From: Proteobacteria bacterium UBA1673
Lineage (GTDB): Bacteria > Pseudomonadota > Gammaproteobacteria > Comchoanobacterales > Comchoanobacteraceae
Assembly: GCA_002320385.1 (NCBI GenBank)
Contig: DCKN01000025.1
Span: 1 to 21,408 of the forward strand
DNA length: 21,408 bases
Direction of reading: 5' to 3'
The translations under genes and the position numbers were made by a program. Position 1 is the first letter of the stretch, and every line of letters begins with the position of its first letter. Below the pieces are notes generated by a model that was not told the DNA's origin, did not search any database, and was given only the letters and a program-made list of their open reading frames with translations. Below are positions 8,083 through 14,835 of this stretch, in pieces.

Positions 8083-9081
8083 ATGATAATAACTATGATC
8101 ACATCAAAAGTTAAATGGCCCTTTGCCAAGTTCAGCTCTGACTTCAGTCTCGATGGGTACAAGCGCTATTACTATGTGGTTAAAAGCGCCGGAATACTGG
8201 TTATCATCCTCACAGCGATTGCCTATTTTGTGAATGCTAAACCAATCCCCCACTTCAGTAAACAGCATATTGCCCGCATTGACGTCGGTTACATTACATC
8301 GTTTAATGCTGAGTGGATGAGCGATTTATCTATAGCACTTAAAAATAAGCTTGCCAAGGGCGTTGTCTTAGTGATTGATCAAGCCGGAACTGGATCAGAC
8401 TTGTATGAAATTGAAACCGCAATCAACCAAATCAAGTCAGTCCAAGGCAAAAAGCCCATCATCAGTTTTGTCTACGGACATGCGCTGGGTGGTAACTATG
8501 TGCTTGCCTCTCAAACCGATTATATTGTCGCGCAAAGAACAGCTACTTTGGGTGGCCTCTCAATTGCTGTTTCCAGTTTTGACCCAAAGCCTTTGCTTAA
8601 TCGACTTGGTATCGAAGTCGTTACCAAGGGTTACGGTGATTTGAAGGTGATGCCGGACAAGAAAGATAAAAACTACGATGCATTTATGCAACATCGCAAC
8701 AAAATTTATGAGAACCTATACGAGTGGATGGTGCGCACTGTTAAAGCCAATAGAGGGCTCAACAAGCAAGAGTTTGATGCGATCGCCAGAGGGCAATGGT
8801 ATCTAGGTGATCGTGCATTGGGTTATCGGTTATGCGATGCAACAGGCGATCTGATTACAGCAGCAGATCATATCCGAACATTAATCGGTGAGAAGGATTT
8901 AGAGCTGATTGATTATAGTCATAATCAAGTTGGTCTAGCCAATATAGATCAACTCTCTGGCACTTTGTCACAGCTTGCTAAAGAGTATTTTCACTTCGGC
9001 ATGCGAAAGCTTATTTCAGGTATAAGTCGCATTGTTTCCGACGAAATCAGTCGGTCGGTCCGTCATGCAATTTACATGTGA
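8083..9081 (+). CDS. S49 (SppA/SohB-like) peptidase paralogue lacking the catalytic serine
   Basis: The fold assignment rests on the colinear S49 landmarks. A single N-terminal membrane helix (about residues 33-52 counting from ATG 8083) is followed by GVVLVIDQAG, then FVYGHALGGNYVLASQTDYIVAQ and ATLGGLSIAV, then a lysine-containing GYGDLKVMPDKKD segment. In active members the corresponding motifs are D-S-P-G-G, G-x-A-A-S-G-G-Y and G-S-I-G-V. Here the oxyanion motif reads DQAGTG, the nucleophile position is glycine (codon 8488-8490, residue 136), and GSIGV reads GGLSIAV. A lysine in the dyad region remains. The product is therefore predicted to be a membrane-anchored pseudo-peptidase. The start is chosen at ATG 8083; ATG 8095 and TTG 8059 are alternatives and none has a clear Shine-Dalgarno. 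An intact homologue follows 24 bases later, so the two may form one complex. Confidence 0.8.
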   Translation: MIITMITSKVKWPFAKFSSDFSLDGYKRYYYVVKSAGILVIILTAIAYFVNAKPIPHFSKQHIARIDVGYITSFNAEWMSDLSIALKNKLAKGVVLVIDQAGTGSDLYEIETAINQIKSVQGKKPIISFVYGHALGGNYVLASQTDYIVAQRTATLGGLSIAVSSFDPKPLLNRLGIEVVTKGYGDLKVMPDKKDKNYDAFMQHRNKIYENLYEWMVRTVKANRGLNKQEFDAIARGQWYLGDRALGYRLCDATGDLITAADHIRTLIGEKDLELIDYSHNQVGLANIDQLSGTLSQLAKEYFHFGMRKLISGISRIVSDEISRSVRHAIYM

Positions 9082-9105
9082 CGGTGACATGGGGTAGAAT
9101 TTCTA

Positions 9106-9954
9106 ATGGGTTCAAGTATCAAATCAAATGACTCAAAGCGCACTGATCCATGCAGTGAGGTCATGCATGCACTGACACTAAAAAAGCGTATCAGGCGGTG
9201 GGGGCTTATAATAATTGCGTGCTTCATTATATTGATGTTGCCCAACCAAGACAATAAAGATCATCCATCTCTACAACAAAAACATATCGCACAAGTACAT
9301 ATTACTGGGGGTGTTGAAGGCCTTTCAGATTCTTGGTACAAGCAATTAGAGATGCTCTACTACAATAAAAATGCTGCAGCACTCGTATTAGTTATTGACA
9401 GCCCCGGCGGTGCGGTTTCTGTAGCCGATGCTGGCTATTCGCTATTGAAGCGAATCCACAGAAGAATGCCGGTGGTCACAGTGGTTTCAGGAATGGCGGC
9501 CTCAGCCGGTTACATGATGGCAATCGCAGGCGATGTGGTAATTGCAAGACAAACAAGTGTGGTGGGAAGTATCGGCGTCCTGCTTCAAATACCAGTTTTC
9601 AAAAACCTATTGGAAAATATTGGGATTGAGTATCGCAACGTTGGCATTGGTGAAACATTGGAAGTGGTTCCATTTAAGGGATTAACTGATTTTACTAACA
9701 AATATTTAGACTTATCAGGGGAAGATAGCTATCATTGGTTTCGGTCCGTTGTCAAATACGAAAGAAGGCTTACCGATCAACAACTAGCCAAAGTCATTGG
9801 GGGTAAAATTTTCCTAGGCTACGAAGCCCATGCGCTAGGCCTGATTGACGGATTTGGAGACATTTCAACCGCAAGAAAATGGCTGGCATCTTACGATAAC
9901 AGTCTTGGAATCGAGTTACCTATGGTTGACTACGGCAAGTTTGAGTTGGCTTGA
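9106..9954 (+). CDS. S49 (SppA/SohB-like) membrane-anchored serine peptidase, active-site intact
   Basis: This is a signal-peptide-peptidase-like serine protease of family S49, expected to cleave residual signal peptides or membrane-protein fragments at the inner membrane. The 282-residue chain has a basic N-terminus and one membrane helix at about residues 33-46. The protease core follows: VLVIDSPGGAVS (oxyanion region, residues 95-106), SGMAASAGYMMA with the predicted nucleophile Ser133, and SVVGSIGVLL at 151-160. The predicted catalytic lysine is Lys191, in VVPFKGLTDF. The length suits the single-domain SohB/bacillary SppA type rather than the two-domain E. coli SppA (about 618 residues). 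ATG 9106 is chosen, with a distant GGGG at 9091-9094. ATG 9163, preceded by GTGAGG, would remove 19 residues but keep the helix. It probably shares a transcript with the serine-less paralogue upstream. Confidence 0.88.
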   Translation: MGSSIKSNDSKRTDPCSEVMHALTLKKRIRRWGLIIIACFIILMLPNQDNKDHPSLQQKHIAQVHITGGVEGLSDSWYKQLEMLYYNKNAAALVLVIDSPGGAVSVADAGYSLLKRIHRRMPVVTVVSGMAASAGYMMAIAGDVVIARQTSVVGSIGVLLQIPVFKNLLENIGIEYRNVGIGETLEVVPFKGLTDFTNKYLDLSGEDSYHWFRSVVKYERRLTDQQLAKVIGGKIFLGYEAHALGLIDGFGDISTARKWLASYDNSLGIELPMVDYGKFELA

Positions 9955-10070
9955 CAGTCACGGACTGATCAATCATTACCGCCCACAATCAGACATCATC
10001 CCAACGGCGTCCATACCATAAACAGGACAGGTCTAAAACGTATGATGCGGCACTGAGAAAATCACTATAT

Positions 10071-10090
10071 GTAAAGATTCGTAAAGATTA
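10071..10090 (+). repeat. two tandem 10-base units in the convergent intergenic space
   Basis: Two adjacent near-identical decamers, GTAAAGATTC and GTAAAGATTA, lie in the gap between the S49 gene and the convergent dnaX (9955-10117). That gap shows no clear hairpin plus T-run terminator for either side and no other gene. The repeat is short and may be chance. Confidence 0.4.
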
Positions 10091-10117
10091 ATCAATGATC
10101 ACATATCTGAATCAGAA

Positions 10118-11848
10118 TTATGAATCGATGGTCGTTGCGTCAAGCTCAGCAGCAAATTGATTCAGTTGTTGATTACTTTTCAGAACATCACTATTGGACG
10201 TCGTCTGTTTGGGTTGAGGTCGGGGTGGTTGTTTGGTCTTATCTTGTGGGGTAGCATCCAGCAAAGTCTTTTTTTCTGAAACCGTAAAGTTCAGATGGAC
10301 TGTCTTATTAAGCACAGAGTGGCATAGTTGGCTTGCCCTATCCTTAAAAGCAGGGGTGATGAGCTTTCCCAGTGAAGGGTCAACCATGATCTCCCATTGA
10401 TCTGGGTGTTGTTGATCAACACGACACTGTGATTGTTGAAAGATTTGTCTCATCATGCCAGTACAAAGTTGGTGTGATAGTACAGCTTCCCATTCAGAAC
10501 ACTCAGATTGACGGTTGGTTGTTGCGACCGGAGAGGTGGCGCTCGATGTAGGTTGGGCAACCGGTTGCTGATGATCCCGAAGCGATGCTGAAGGCTTTGG
10601 TTGCTGTGCTGCTTTAGGCTTGCTTTTAAGAATATCTTGAGCATGGGCCTGAGTAACTGCCAGACTTTTGGCCTGCGCTGCATGATTGGTAACCGCTGAT
10701 GGATCGACTGAGTCCGATGCCGAAGATGCTTGCATGATGAGATTAGACAAATTCGAATCCTCTAGCTTGAATGCACTCATACGCATAACCAGTATGTTGA
10801 ATCCCATCTCCTGTGATGGATATAGATCTAGGTCGTTCTTTGTACGCACAATCATATCCACATACAGCTGTAGCTGTTCAGATGAAATAATCTTTGCAGC
10901 ATGTTCATAAGCCTTGTCACATTTAGCCGCGTTCGCTTCTTGGTTATGTGGTATGAGCTGTATTTGAATCATTCGGTAGAGCGCTCGAAGACATTGATCA
11001 AGAATAGATGCATAACTCGTTGCAGAATGTCCTAACTTGTCAAGAATGGGCGTGATGATTGAATAATCCCGCTGTGATATTGCGCATAGCAGCTGGATCA
11101 CATCGGTCTCTTCCGCCCGGCCGAACATGGCAGACACTATTTTGTTGCTAATCGTCTCTTCAGCGGCAGCGACTGCCTGTTCAAACAAGCTCAAAGCATC
11201 ACGAAGACTACCAGATGCCGCTTCAGCAATTTGTGCGATGGCTTCATCCTCAAACTGCTTTCCAATATTTTCAGCAACATGTCTCAGATGGCCAGCTATA
11301 TCATCAAGTTTGTGGTGCTGCAGATGAAGCTGCAAACAGCGAGACAAAATTGTGATAGGCAGCTTTTGTGGATCAGTGGTAGCCAGAATGAATTTGACAT
11401 GCTCTGGGGGCTCTTCCAGTGTTTTAAGCAAAGCATTAAAGCTATTGGCCGATAAACTGTGAACTTCGTCAATCAAATAAATCTTGAAGCGACCTTGAAC
11501 AGGAGGGTAATTGACTTGGCTTAGTAATTCTTTTGTATCCTCAACTTTGGTACGTGACGCAGCGTCAATTTCAATCAAATCAATGAAGTTGCCTTGGGTA
11601 ATGGCGGTGCAATGCGCACAAACGCCACAAGGCTCGGCTGTAATCCCTTGTATGCAGCTTAATCCTTTAGCAAAAACGCGGGCTAAAGTCGTTTTACCAA
11701 CACCTCTGGTGCCTGTGAAAAGGTGTGCATGGTGAATACGGTTGCGTTCGAGCGACTGCTGAAGCGCTTTGACAGCATGAGGTTGGCCGACAAAATGATC
11801 AAAACTTTGGGGTCGCCAGCGCCTAGCTAATGCCTGATGTGTGCTCAT
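10118..11848 (-). CDS. dnaX: DNA polymerase III subunit tau (clamp-loader ATPase)
   Basis: DnaX is the AAA+ motor of the clamp loader, which opens the beta clamp and organises the replisome. From ATG 11848 the protein has 576 residues. Visible features are the N-terminal ALARRWRPQSFDHFVGQ, Walker A GTRGVGKTT (46-54), a zinc module with Cys65/74/77/80, Walker B LIDEVH (125-130), and ILSRC (sensor/arginine-finger region). Then come a low-complexity Q/P/S/A-rich linker and a C-terminal domain with VHLNFTV. ATG 11848 is preferred over ATG 11854 because AAGG lies 7 bases upstream of it and only 1 base upstream of the other. The SRP RNA ends 17 bases upstream on the same strand. An A-AAA-AAG heptamer in the E. 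coli frameshift phase occurs at 10268-10274, near the end. The E. coli partners ybaB and recR are not downstream. Confidence 0.96.
   Translation of the reverse strand: MSTHQALARRWRPQSFDHFVGQPHAVKALQQSLERNRIHHAHLFTGTRGVGKTTLARVFAKGLSCIQGITAEPCGVCAHCTAITQGNFIDLIEIDAASRTKVEDTKELLSQVNYPPVQGRFKIYLIDEVHSLSANSFNALLKTLEEPPEHVKFILATTDPQKLPITILSRCLQLHLQHHKLDDIAGHLRHVAENIGKQFEDEAIAQIAEAASGSLRDALSLFEQAVAAAEETISNKIVSAMFGRAEETDVIQLLCAISQRDYSIITPILDKLGHSATSYASILDQCLRALYRMIQIQLIPHNQEANAAKCDKAYEHAAKIISSEQLQLYVDMIVRTKNDLDLYPSQEMGFNILVMRMSAFKLEDSNLSNLIMQASSASDSVDPSAVTNHAAQAKSLAVTQAHAQDILKSKPKAAQQPKPSASLRDHQQPVAQPTSSATSPVATTNRQSECSEWEAVLSHQLCTGMMRQIFQQSQCRVDQQHPDQWEIMVDPSLGKLITPAFKDRASQLCHSVLNKTVHLNFTVSEKKTLLDATPQDKTKQPPRPQPKQTTSNSDVLKSNQQLNQFAAELDATTIDS
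10268..10274 (-). promoter_or_regulatory. candidate -1 frameshift or transcript-slippage heptamer in dnaX
   Basis: The coding strand reads GAA AAA AAG, so it contains A AAA AAG in the same phase as the E. coli dnaX programmed frameshift site. A -1 slip would add nine codons (GAC TTT ... AGA) and then stop at TAA. This lies at codons 525-527 of 576, much later than in E. coli (about codon 430). I see no downstream stimulatory hairpin and no upstream Shine-Dalgarno-like stimulator. Confidence 0.3.
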
Positions 11849-11865
11849 AAACATGCCTTAGTAGT

Positions 11866-11967
11866 GATGAAAGCGGCCGCATAGTGCACCCGAATCAGCC
11901 GTTGCCGCTGCTTCCTTCCAGACCTGACGGGGTTGGCAGCCTATCGCTGCACAGCACCGCTTTCATC
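11866..11967 (-). ncRNA. ffs: signal recognition particle RNA (4.5S type)
   Basis: The minus strand contains the diagnostic SRP core GTCAGGTCTGGAAGGAAGCAGC (split for reading as GTCAGGTCTG and GAAGGAAGCAGC), which holds the GGAA tetraloop and the Ffh-binding internal loops. The flanks pair as a closing stem: GATGAAAGCGG and CCGCTTTCATC are perfect 11-base complements at 11957-11967 and 11866-11876. That gives an RNA of about 95-102 bases, the short form without an Alu domain, as in E. coli 4.5S. It guides co-translational membrane targeting together with Ffh, relevant to the many membrane proteins here. A strong promoter ends 7 bases upstream of the predicted 5' end. The 3' end lies just before dnaX, with no terminator between them. 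Confidence 0.93.
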
Positions 11968-11974
11968 GAGGTTA

Positions 11975-12003
11975 ATCCTAACACAGTCCCCTCATTTTTT
12001 CAA
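11975..12003 (-). promoter_or_regulatory. sigma-70-type promoter of the SRP RNA (and probably dnaX)
   Basis: On the minus strand, TTGAAA (11998-12003) and TAGGAT (11975-11980) are separated by exactly 17 bases. The predicted start falls 6-8 bases downstream, at about 11967-11968, which coincides with the 5' side of the SRP RNA closing stem. Confidence 0.7.
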
Positions 12004-12033
12004 GCGAATGACAATGCGGATGTATTGAACAAC

Positions 12034-12062
12034 TTGAATTCTTATTACCGTTTAGCTATAAT
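12034..12062 (+). promoter_or_regulatory. sigma-70-type promoter of tRNA-Val
   Basis: TTGAAT (12034-12039) and a perfect TATAAT (12057-12062) have a 17-base spacer. The predicted start at about 12069 lies only some 4 bases before the mature tRNA 5' end, which suits a very short leader. It fires away from the SRP RNA promoter 31 bases to the left. Confidence 0.75.
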
Positions 12063-12072
12063 ACCGCATCAC

Positions 12073-12144
12073 AGGCGCGTAGCTCAGTGGTAGAGCATCA
12101 CCTTGACATGGTGGTGGTCGGTGGTTCAATTCCACTCGCGCCTA
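12073..12144 (+). tRNA. tRNA-Val (anticodon GAC), no encoded CCA
   Basis: A full cloverleaf can be drawn. The acceptor stem is AGGCGCG/CGCGCCT, the D arm is GCTC-AGTGGTA-GAGC, and the anticodon arm is TCACC-TTGACAT-GGTGG with GAC at positions 34-36. The variable loop is TGGTC and the T arm is GGTGG-TTCAATT-CCACT. The discriminator base is A73, which suits valine. The bases after A73 are CTT, so CCA is not encoded and must be added by the CCA-adding enzyme; most gammaproteobacterial tRNA genes encode it. The first pair is A1-U72 rather than the usual G1-C72. GAC reads GUC and GUU valine codons. Confidence 0.95.
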
Positions 12145-12411
12145 CTTCAATTCTCAAAATGATCAGTTAACTACTCAAGCGTACGCGATAGAAAATGCCT
12201 TAAGTATTAATTCGATTGCTGTAAAATCAGGAAAATAAATAGTTGGAGCCCAAGCAGCGTCCTTCACACCAATATCAGCGGGTGGCCGCATGTGAAAAGA
12301 CTTGGCGTAGAAGTGATGCATCAGCCAGAGCAAAGAAGCGCTGCGTTGTACCAACGTATGCGCTCATGAAAGTAATCATACATCAGGTAGTGAGCCGACC
12401 TAGAATGTGCC
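12145..12411. other. 267-base gap between tRNA-Val and the ligase gene, no recognisable gene
   Basis: I find no convincing coding frame with a ribosome binding site and no known RNA signature. The one notable structure is an imperfect inverted repeat at 12339-12364 (GCGCTGCGTTG, TAC, CAACGTATGCGC). It has no T-run on either strand, so it is not a standard intrinsic terminator. The gap should hold the 3' ends of both the tRNA transcript and the ligase transcript. Confidence 0.5.
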
Positions 12412-14778
12412 TCACGCAGTGAGTTCAGCTACACTCTCATCAATCAATTGTTCAATAAACTGTACTGGTGCAACCGGCGGCGTCTCAGCGAGCGCTTGTT
12501 GGAATAAGACTGTTGATGGGGTGAGTGCTGGGAGCGTATTGATTTCAATCAGTTGCAGCCGATTGGTTAATGCATTATAAAAAATATCCAAACGCGCATA
12601 TTGTCGAATGCCAACCTCTTGGCCAATCAGGCAAACAAGTCTTTTTATATGATCAACTTGAGAATGGTCTAGTAATTGTAAGGGTGGAGGAGTAAGGTTG
12701 ATGCCTGTACCACCTTGAAACTTCTCCTCAACGCTCAGAACGGCGTGTTCACTAATCGTAATACTAGGATTAAACGCCCAGTAGTCGGACTTTTTCTCGC
12801 GAATCACGATTGTCAGTTCAAGCCATCCAGTGCGCTGCTTATGTTGGATTTTTGCATCTTTAATAGACAGACCATCGGTAACGATATAAGGCTCAAGCAG
12901 AAATTGTTTGCTGTGGCGAGGGAGTTCAATTGGCAAGGGCTGATTATAAAAAGTGTTCGCAGGCGCAGTTTTTGCATAGCTATGTATAAACGTGGCATAG
13001 CGCTGTAGGCTGCTATGGTCCACGATGCAAACAATACCAGAAGAACAACCATCACTAAGGGGTTTTATGATCATAATCTGGCCATCTGGGACATTGGATG
13101 ACCAGAACGTTTCCGTATGATGAATATCTTTAGCAAATCTTTCTAAATCATCACTGGATAAGACCAGCTGAGTTTGTATATCTATGTCGGGGTGGTTCAA
13201 AGATTCAATCTTTGATATTGTCCGGCGTTTATCCATGCAAAGACTGGAAGTAATCTCGGAGCTACCGTTGAACGGAATACGTAGCGCATGCAACCGTCGT
13301 TGTAGTACGCCATTCTCTCCTATTCCCCCATGTAAGGCTAAAAGAACCTTAGCGCGCTGTGCTTGCGCACGACTTAACCAAGATTCTATTGTCATTTTCT
13401 CAATTGTTTGAGGAAAAGATCGCTTGCAATCGTGACGAGACAGAACTTCTTCAGCCAATTGTGTAACAACTGGTAACTTCTGAGAATAGAAGTCAATATC
13501 ACTCATAATCTCCTCAACAGTATGATGTAAAAACAGCGTATCAGGAAGTCTCCAGATCGTATGTTCAGTGTCCATGAACAAAGGGACAGGAGTATAGCGT
13601 GTACTCGATCTAAGCTTGAACCAGGTATTTCTACCTGACATCAATGAGACTTGGCGCTCAGAGCTGGCACCGCCACAAATGACATAAACCAGCTGTTTAT
13701 CCTTATTCGTATAAGTGGGGGGCACAGGAAGTGGCATGTTATGCCTTGCACAAGCACTGGTCAGAATTCTACGGATGATAGCACTATGTGAGAAGCCGCA
13801 AGTACTTGCTTGTTTGAATAGAAAGCTATTCTCTTCAAATCCACTAATTATGTTTATATCGGTACAAATAAAGCCTTGGTTGGGGCAATACCACCCATCA
13901 AGACGAGCAAAGTCACTAAGTTCGAACTCTGTAAAAATTGCCTCAGCCTTTGTTCTACATGCTTGAAGTTCTTGCTGAGATAAATCAGCTGGGGTATGAA
14001 GTTGACAGGCATTGGTGGGTAGATATTTCGCACGATAATCATAAATTTCTGAATGACCACTCGTCAATAAGGTCTCAGTTGGGACGAGGGCAATAGGTTC
14101 TTGCTGCGTGTTTGTTGTAACAATAATCGTTAATTCACGATAACGGCAGAAAGCTTGCAGCTGTAGCTCACCAAATTGCTCTACAAGTTTGTTCTTAGCT
14201 GGTAGTAATTCACTTAATGTATTAATTTTAACGACACCAATCGATGATCCCGATCGGTTTGGTTTCATGATTGCTCCGTCACGGCAGTGCTCATGCCAGA
14301 AAGTAAGCATCTTTTCATCACTAGTATCGGCGCTAACGTCACAAAATGGAAGTGTGGTAAAGCCTTTTGCTTTCAGATGCTGTTGCGCTGAGTTCTTTGG
14401 ATATGCTCTAGCGCATGCCGTACTGGACGAGCCCACAAACGGCACATCGGCAGCTTCAAGGAGTTTTTGTAAGCCTCCGTCTTCGCCAAATGGTCCATGA
14501 ACAACCGGAAAGATCATTGCACAGCGCTTCAGTTCTGCAGAAAGTTGATGTTTTGGAATTGACTTTGCAATATCATTAATTTTGAAGTCAAAGTCACTTG
14601 GTGTATTTGAATATAAACTGCTGCTCGGAATAAGATGGAACGCTAGAGAAGCATCAACAAAGAAAATCTTCAATAATACGTCTTTAATTTGGATATGATC
14701 GATCAGAGTTCGGGCTGAGTTAAGCGAGATGCCGCGTTCTTGTGTTGATCCCCCGCAAACGATACCAATGGTAAACAT
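12412..14778 (-). CDS. tandem-duplicated D-alanine-D-alanine ligase (two Ddl units in one chain)
   Basis: Ddl ligases join two D-alanines with ATP to make the peptidoglycan precursor dipeptide. At 788 residues this chain is about twice the usual 300-360 and contains two successive ATP-grasp ligase units. Unit 1 (about 1-345) has IGIVCGGSTQERGISL, VVHGPFGEDGGLQ, Lys172 in MKPNRSGSSIGVVK, Glu215, DYRAKYL (Lys251), Arg292, Asp294 and TDINIISGFEENS. The usual metal-binding Glu of 'E-x-N' is Asp307 there. Unit 2 (about 362-788) has VICGGASSERQVSL, LHGGIGENGVLQ, Lys572, Glu629, Glu654, EEKFQGG (Lys686), Arg729, Asp731 and Glu745-x-Asn747. It also has an insertion at about 632-650. Unit 2 keeps the canonical metal ligands; unit 1 is altered. 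It is presumably cytoplasmic. The Shine-Dalgarno is weak. The aminotransferase-like gene ends 57 bases upstream on the same strand. Confidence 0.88.
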   Translation of the reverse strand: MFTIGIVCGGSTQERGISLNSARTLIDHIQIKDVLLKIFFVDASLAFHLIPSSSLYSNTPSDFDFKINDIAKSIPKHQLSAELKRCAMIFPVVHGPFGEDGGLQKLLEAADVPFVGSSSTACARAYPKNSAQQHLKAKGFTTLPFCDVSADTSDEKMLTFWHEHCRDGAIMKPNRSGSSIGVVKINTLSELLPAKNKLVEQFGELQLQAFCRYRELTIIVTTNTQQEPIALVPTETLLTSGHSEIYDYRAKYLPTNACQLHTPADLSQQELQACRTKAEAIFTEFELSDFARLDGWYCPNQGFICTDINIISGFEENSFLFKQASTCGFSHSAIIRRILTSACARHNMPLPVPPTYTNKDKQLVYVICGGASSERQVSLMSGRNTWFKLRSSTRYTPVPLFMDTEHTIWRLPDTLFLHHTVEEIMSDIDFYSQKLPVVTQLAEEVLSRHDCKRSFPQTIEKMTIESWLSRAQAQRAKVLLALHGGIGENGVLQRRLHALRIPFNGSSEITSSLCMDKRRTISKIESLNHPDIDIQTQLVLSSDDLERFAKDIHHTETFWSSNVPDGQIMIIKPLSDGCSSGIVCIVDHSSLQRYATFIHSYAKTAPANTFYNQPLPIELPRHSKQFLLEPYIVTDGLSIKDAKIQHKQRTGWLELTIVIREKKSDYWAFNPSITISEHAVLSVEEKFQGGTGINLTPPPLQLLDHSQVDHIKRLVCLIGQEVGIRQYARLDIFYNALTNRLQLIEINTLPALTPSTVLFQQALAETPPVAPVQFIEQLIDESVAELTA

Positions 14779-14835
14779 AATTATTAAAATAAGGTCAAGA
14801 TACCATGTTTTTCACAGGCTGTAAACTGATTTGAC

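Noticed and set aside
12339..12364. Intrinsic terminator for tRNA-Val or the ligase gene
   Set aside because: The stem is imperfect and no T-run follows on either strand.
12230..12365. An open frame without ATG in the gap before the ligase gene
   Set aside because: No start codon with a ribosome binding site and no recognisable protein features.
12715..14500. Several open frames of 70-103 codons antisense to the double ligase gene
   Set aside because: They lack ribosome binding sites and recognisable protein features and lie opposite a well-supported gene; they look like shadows.
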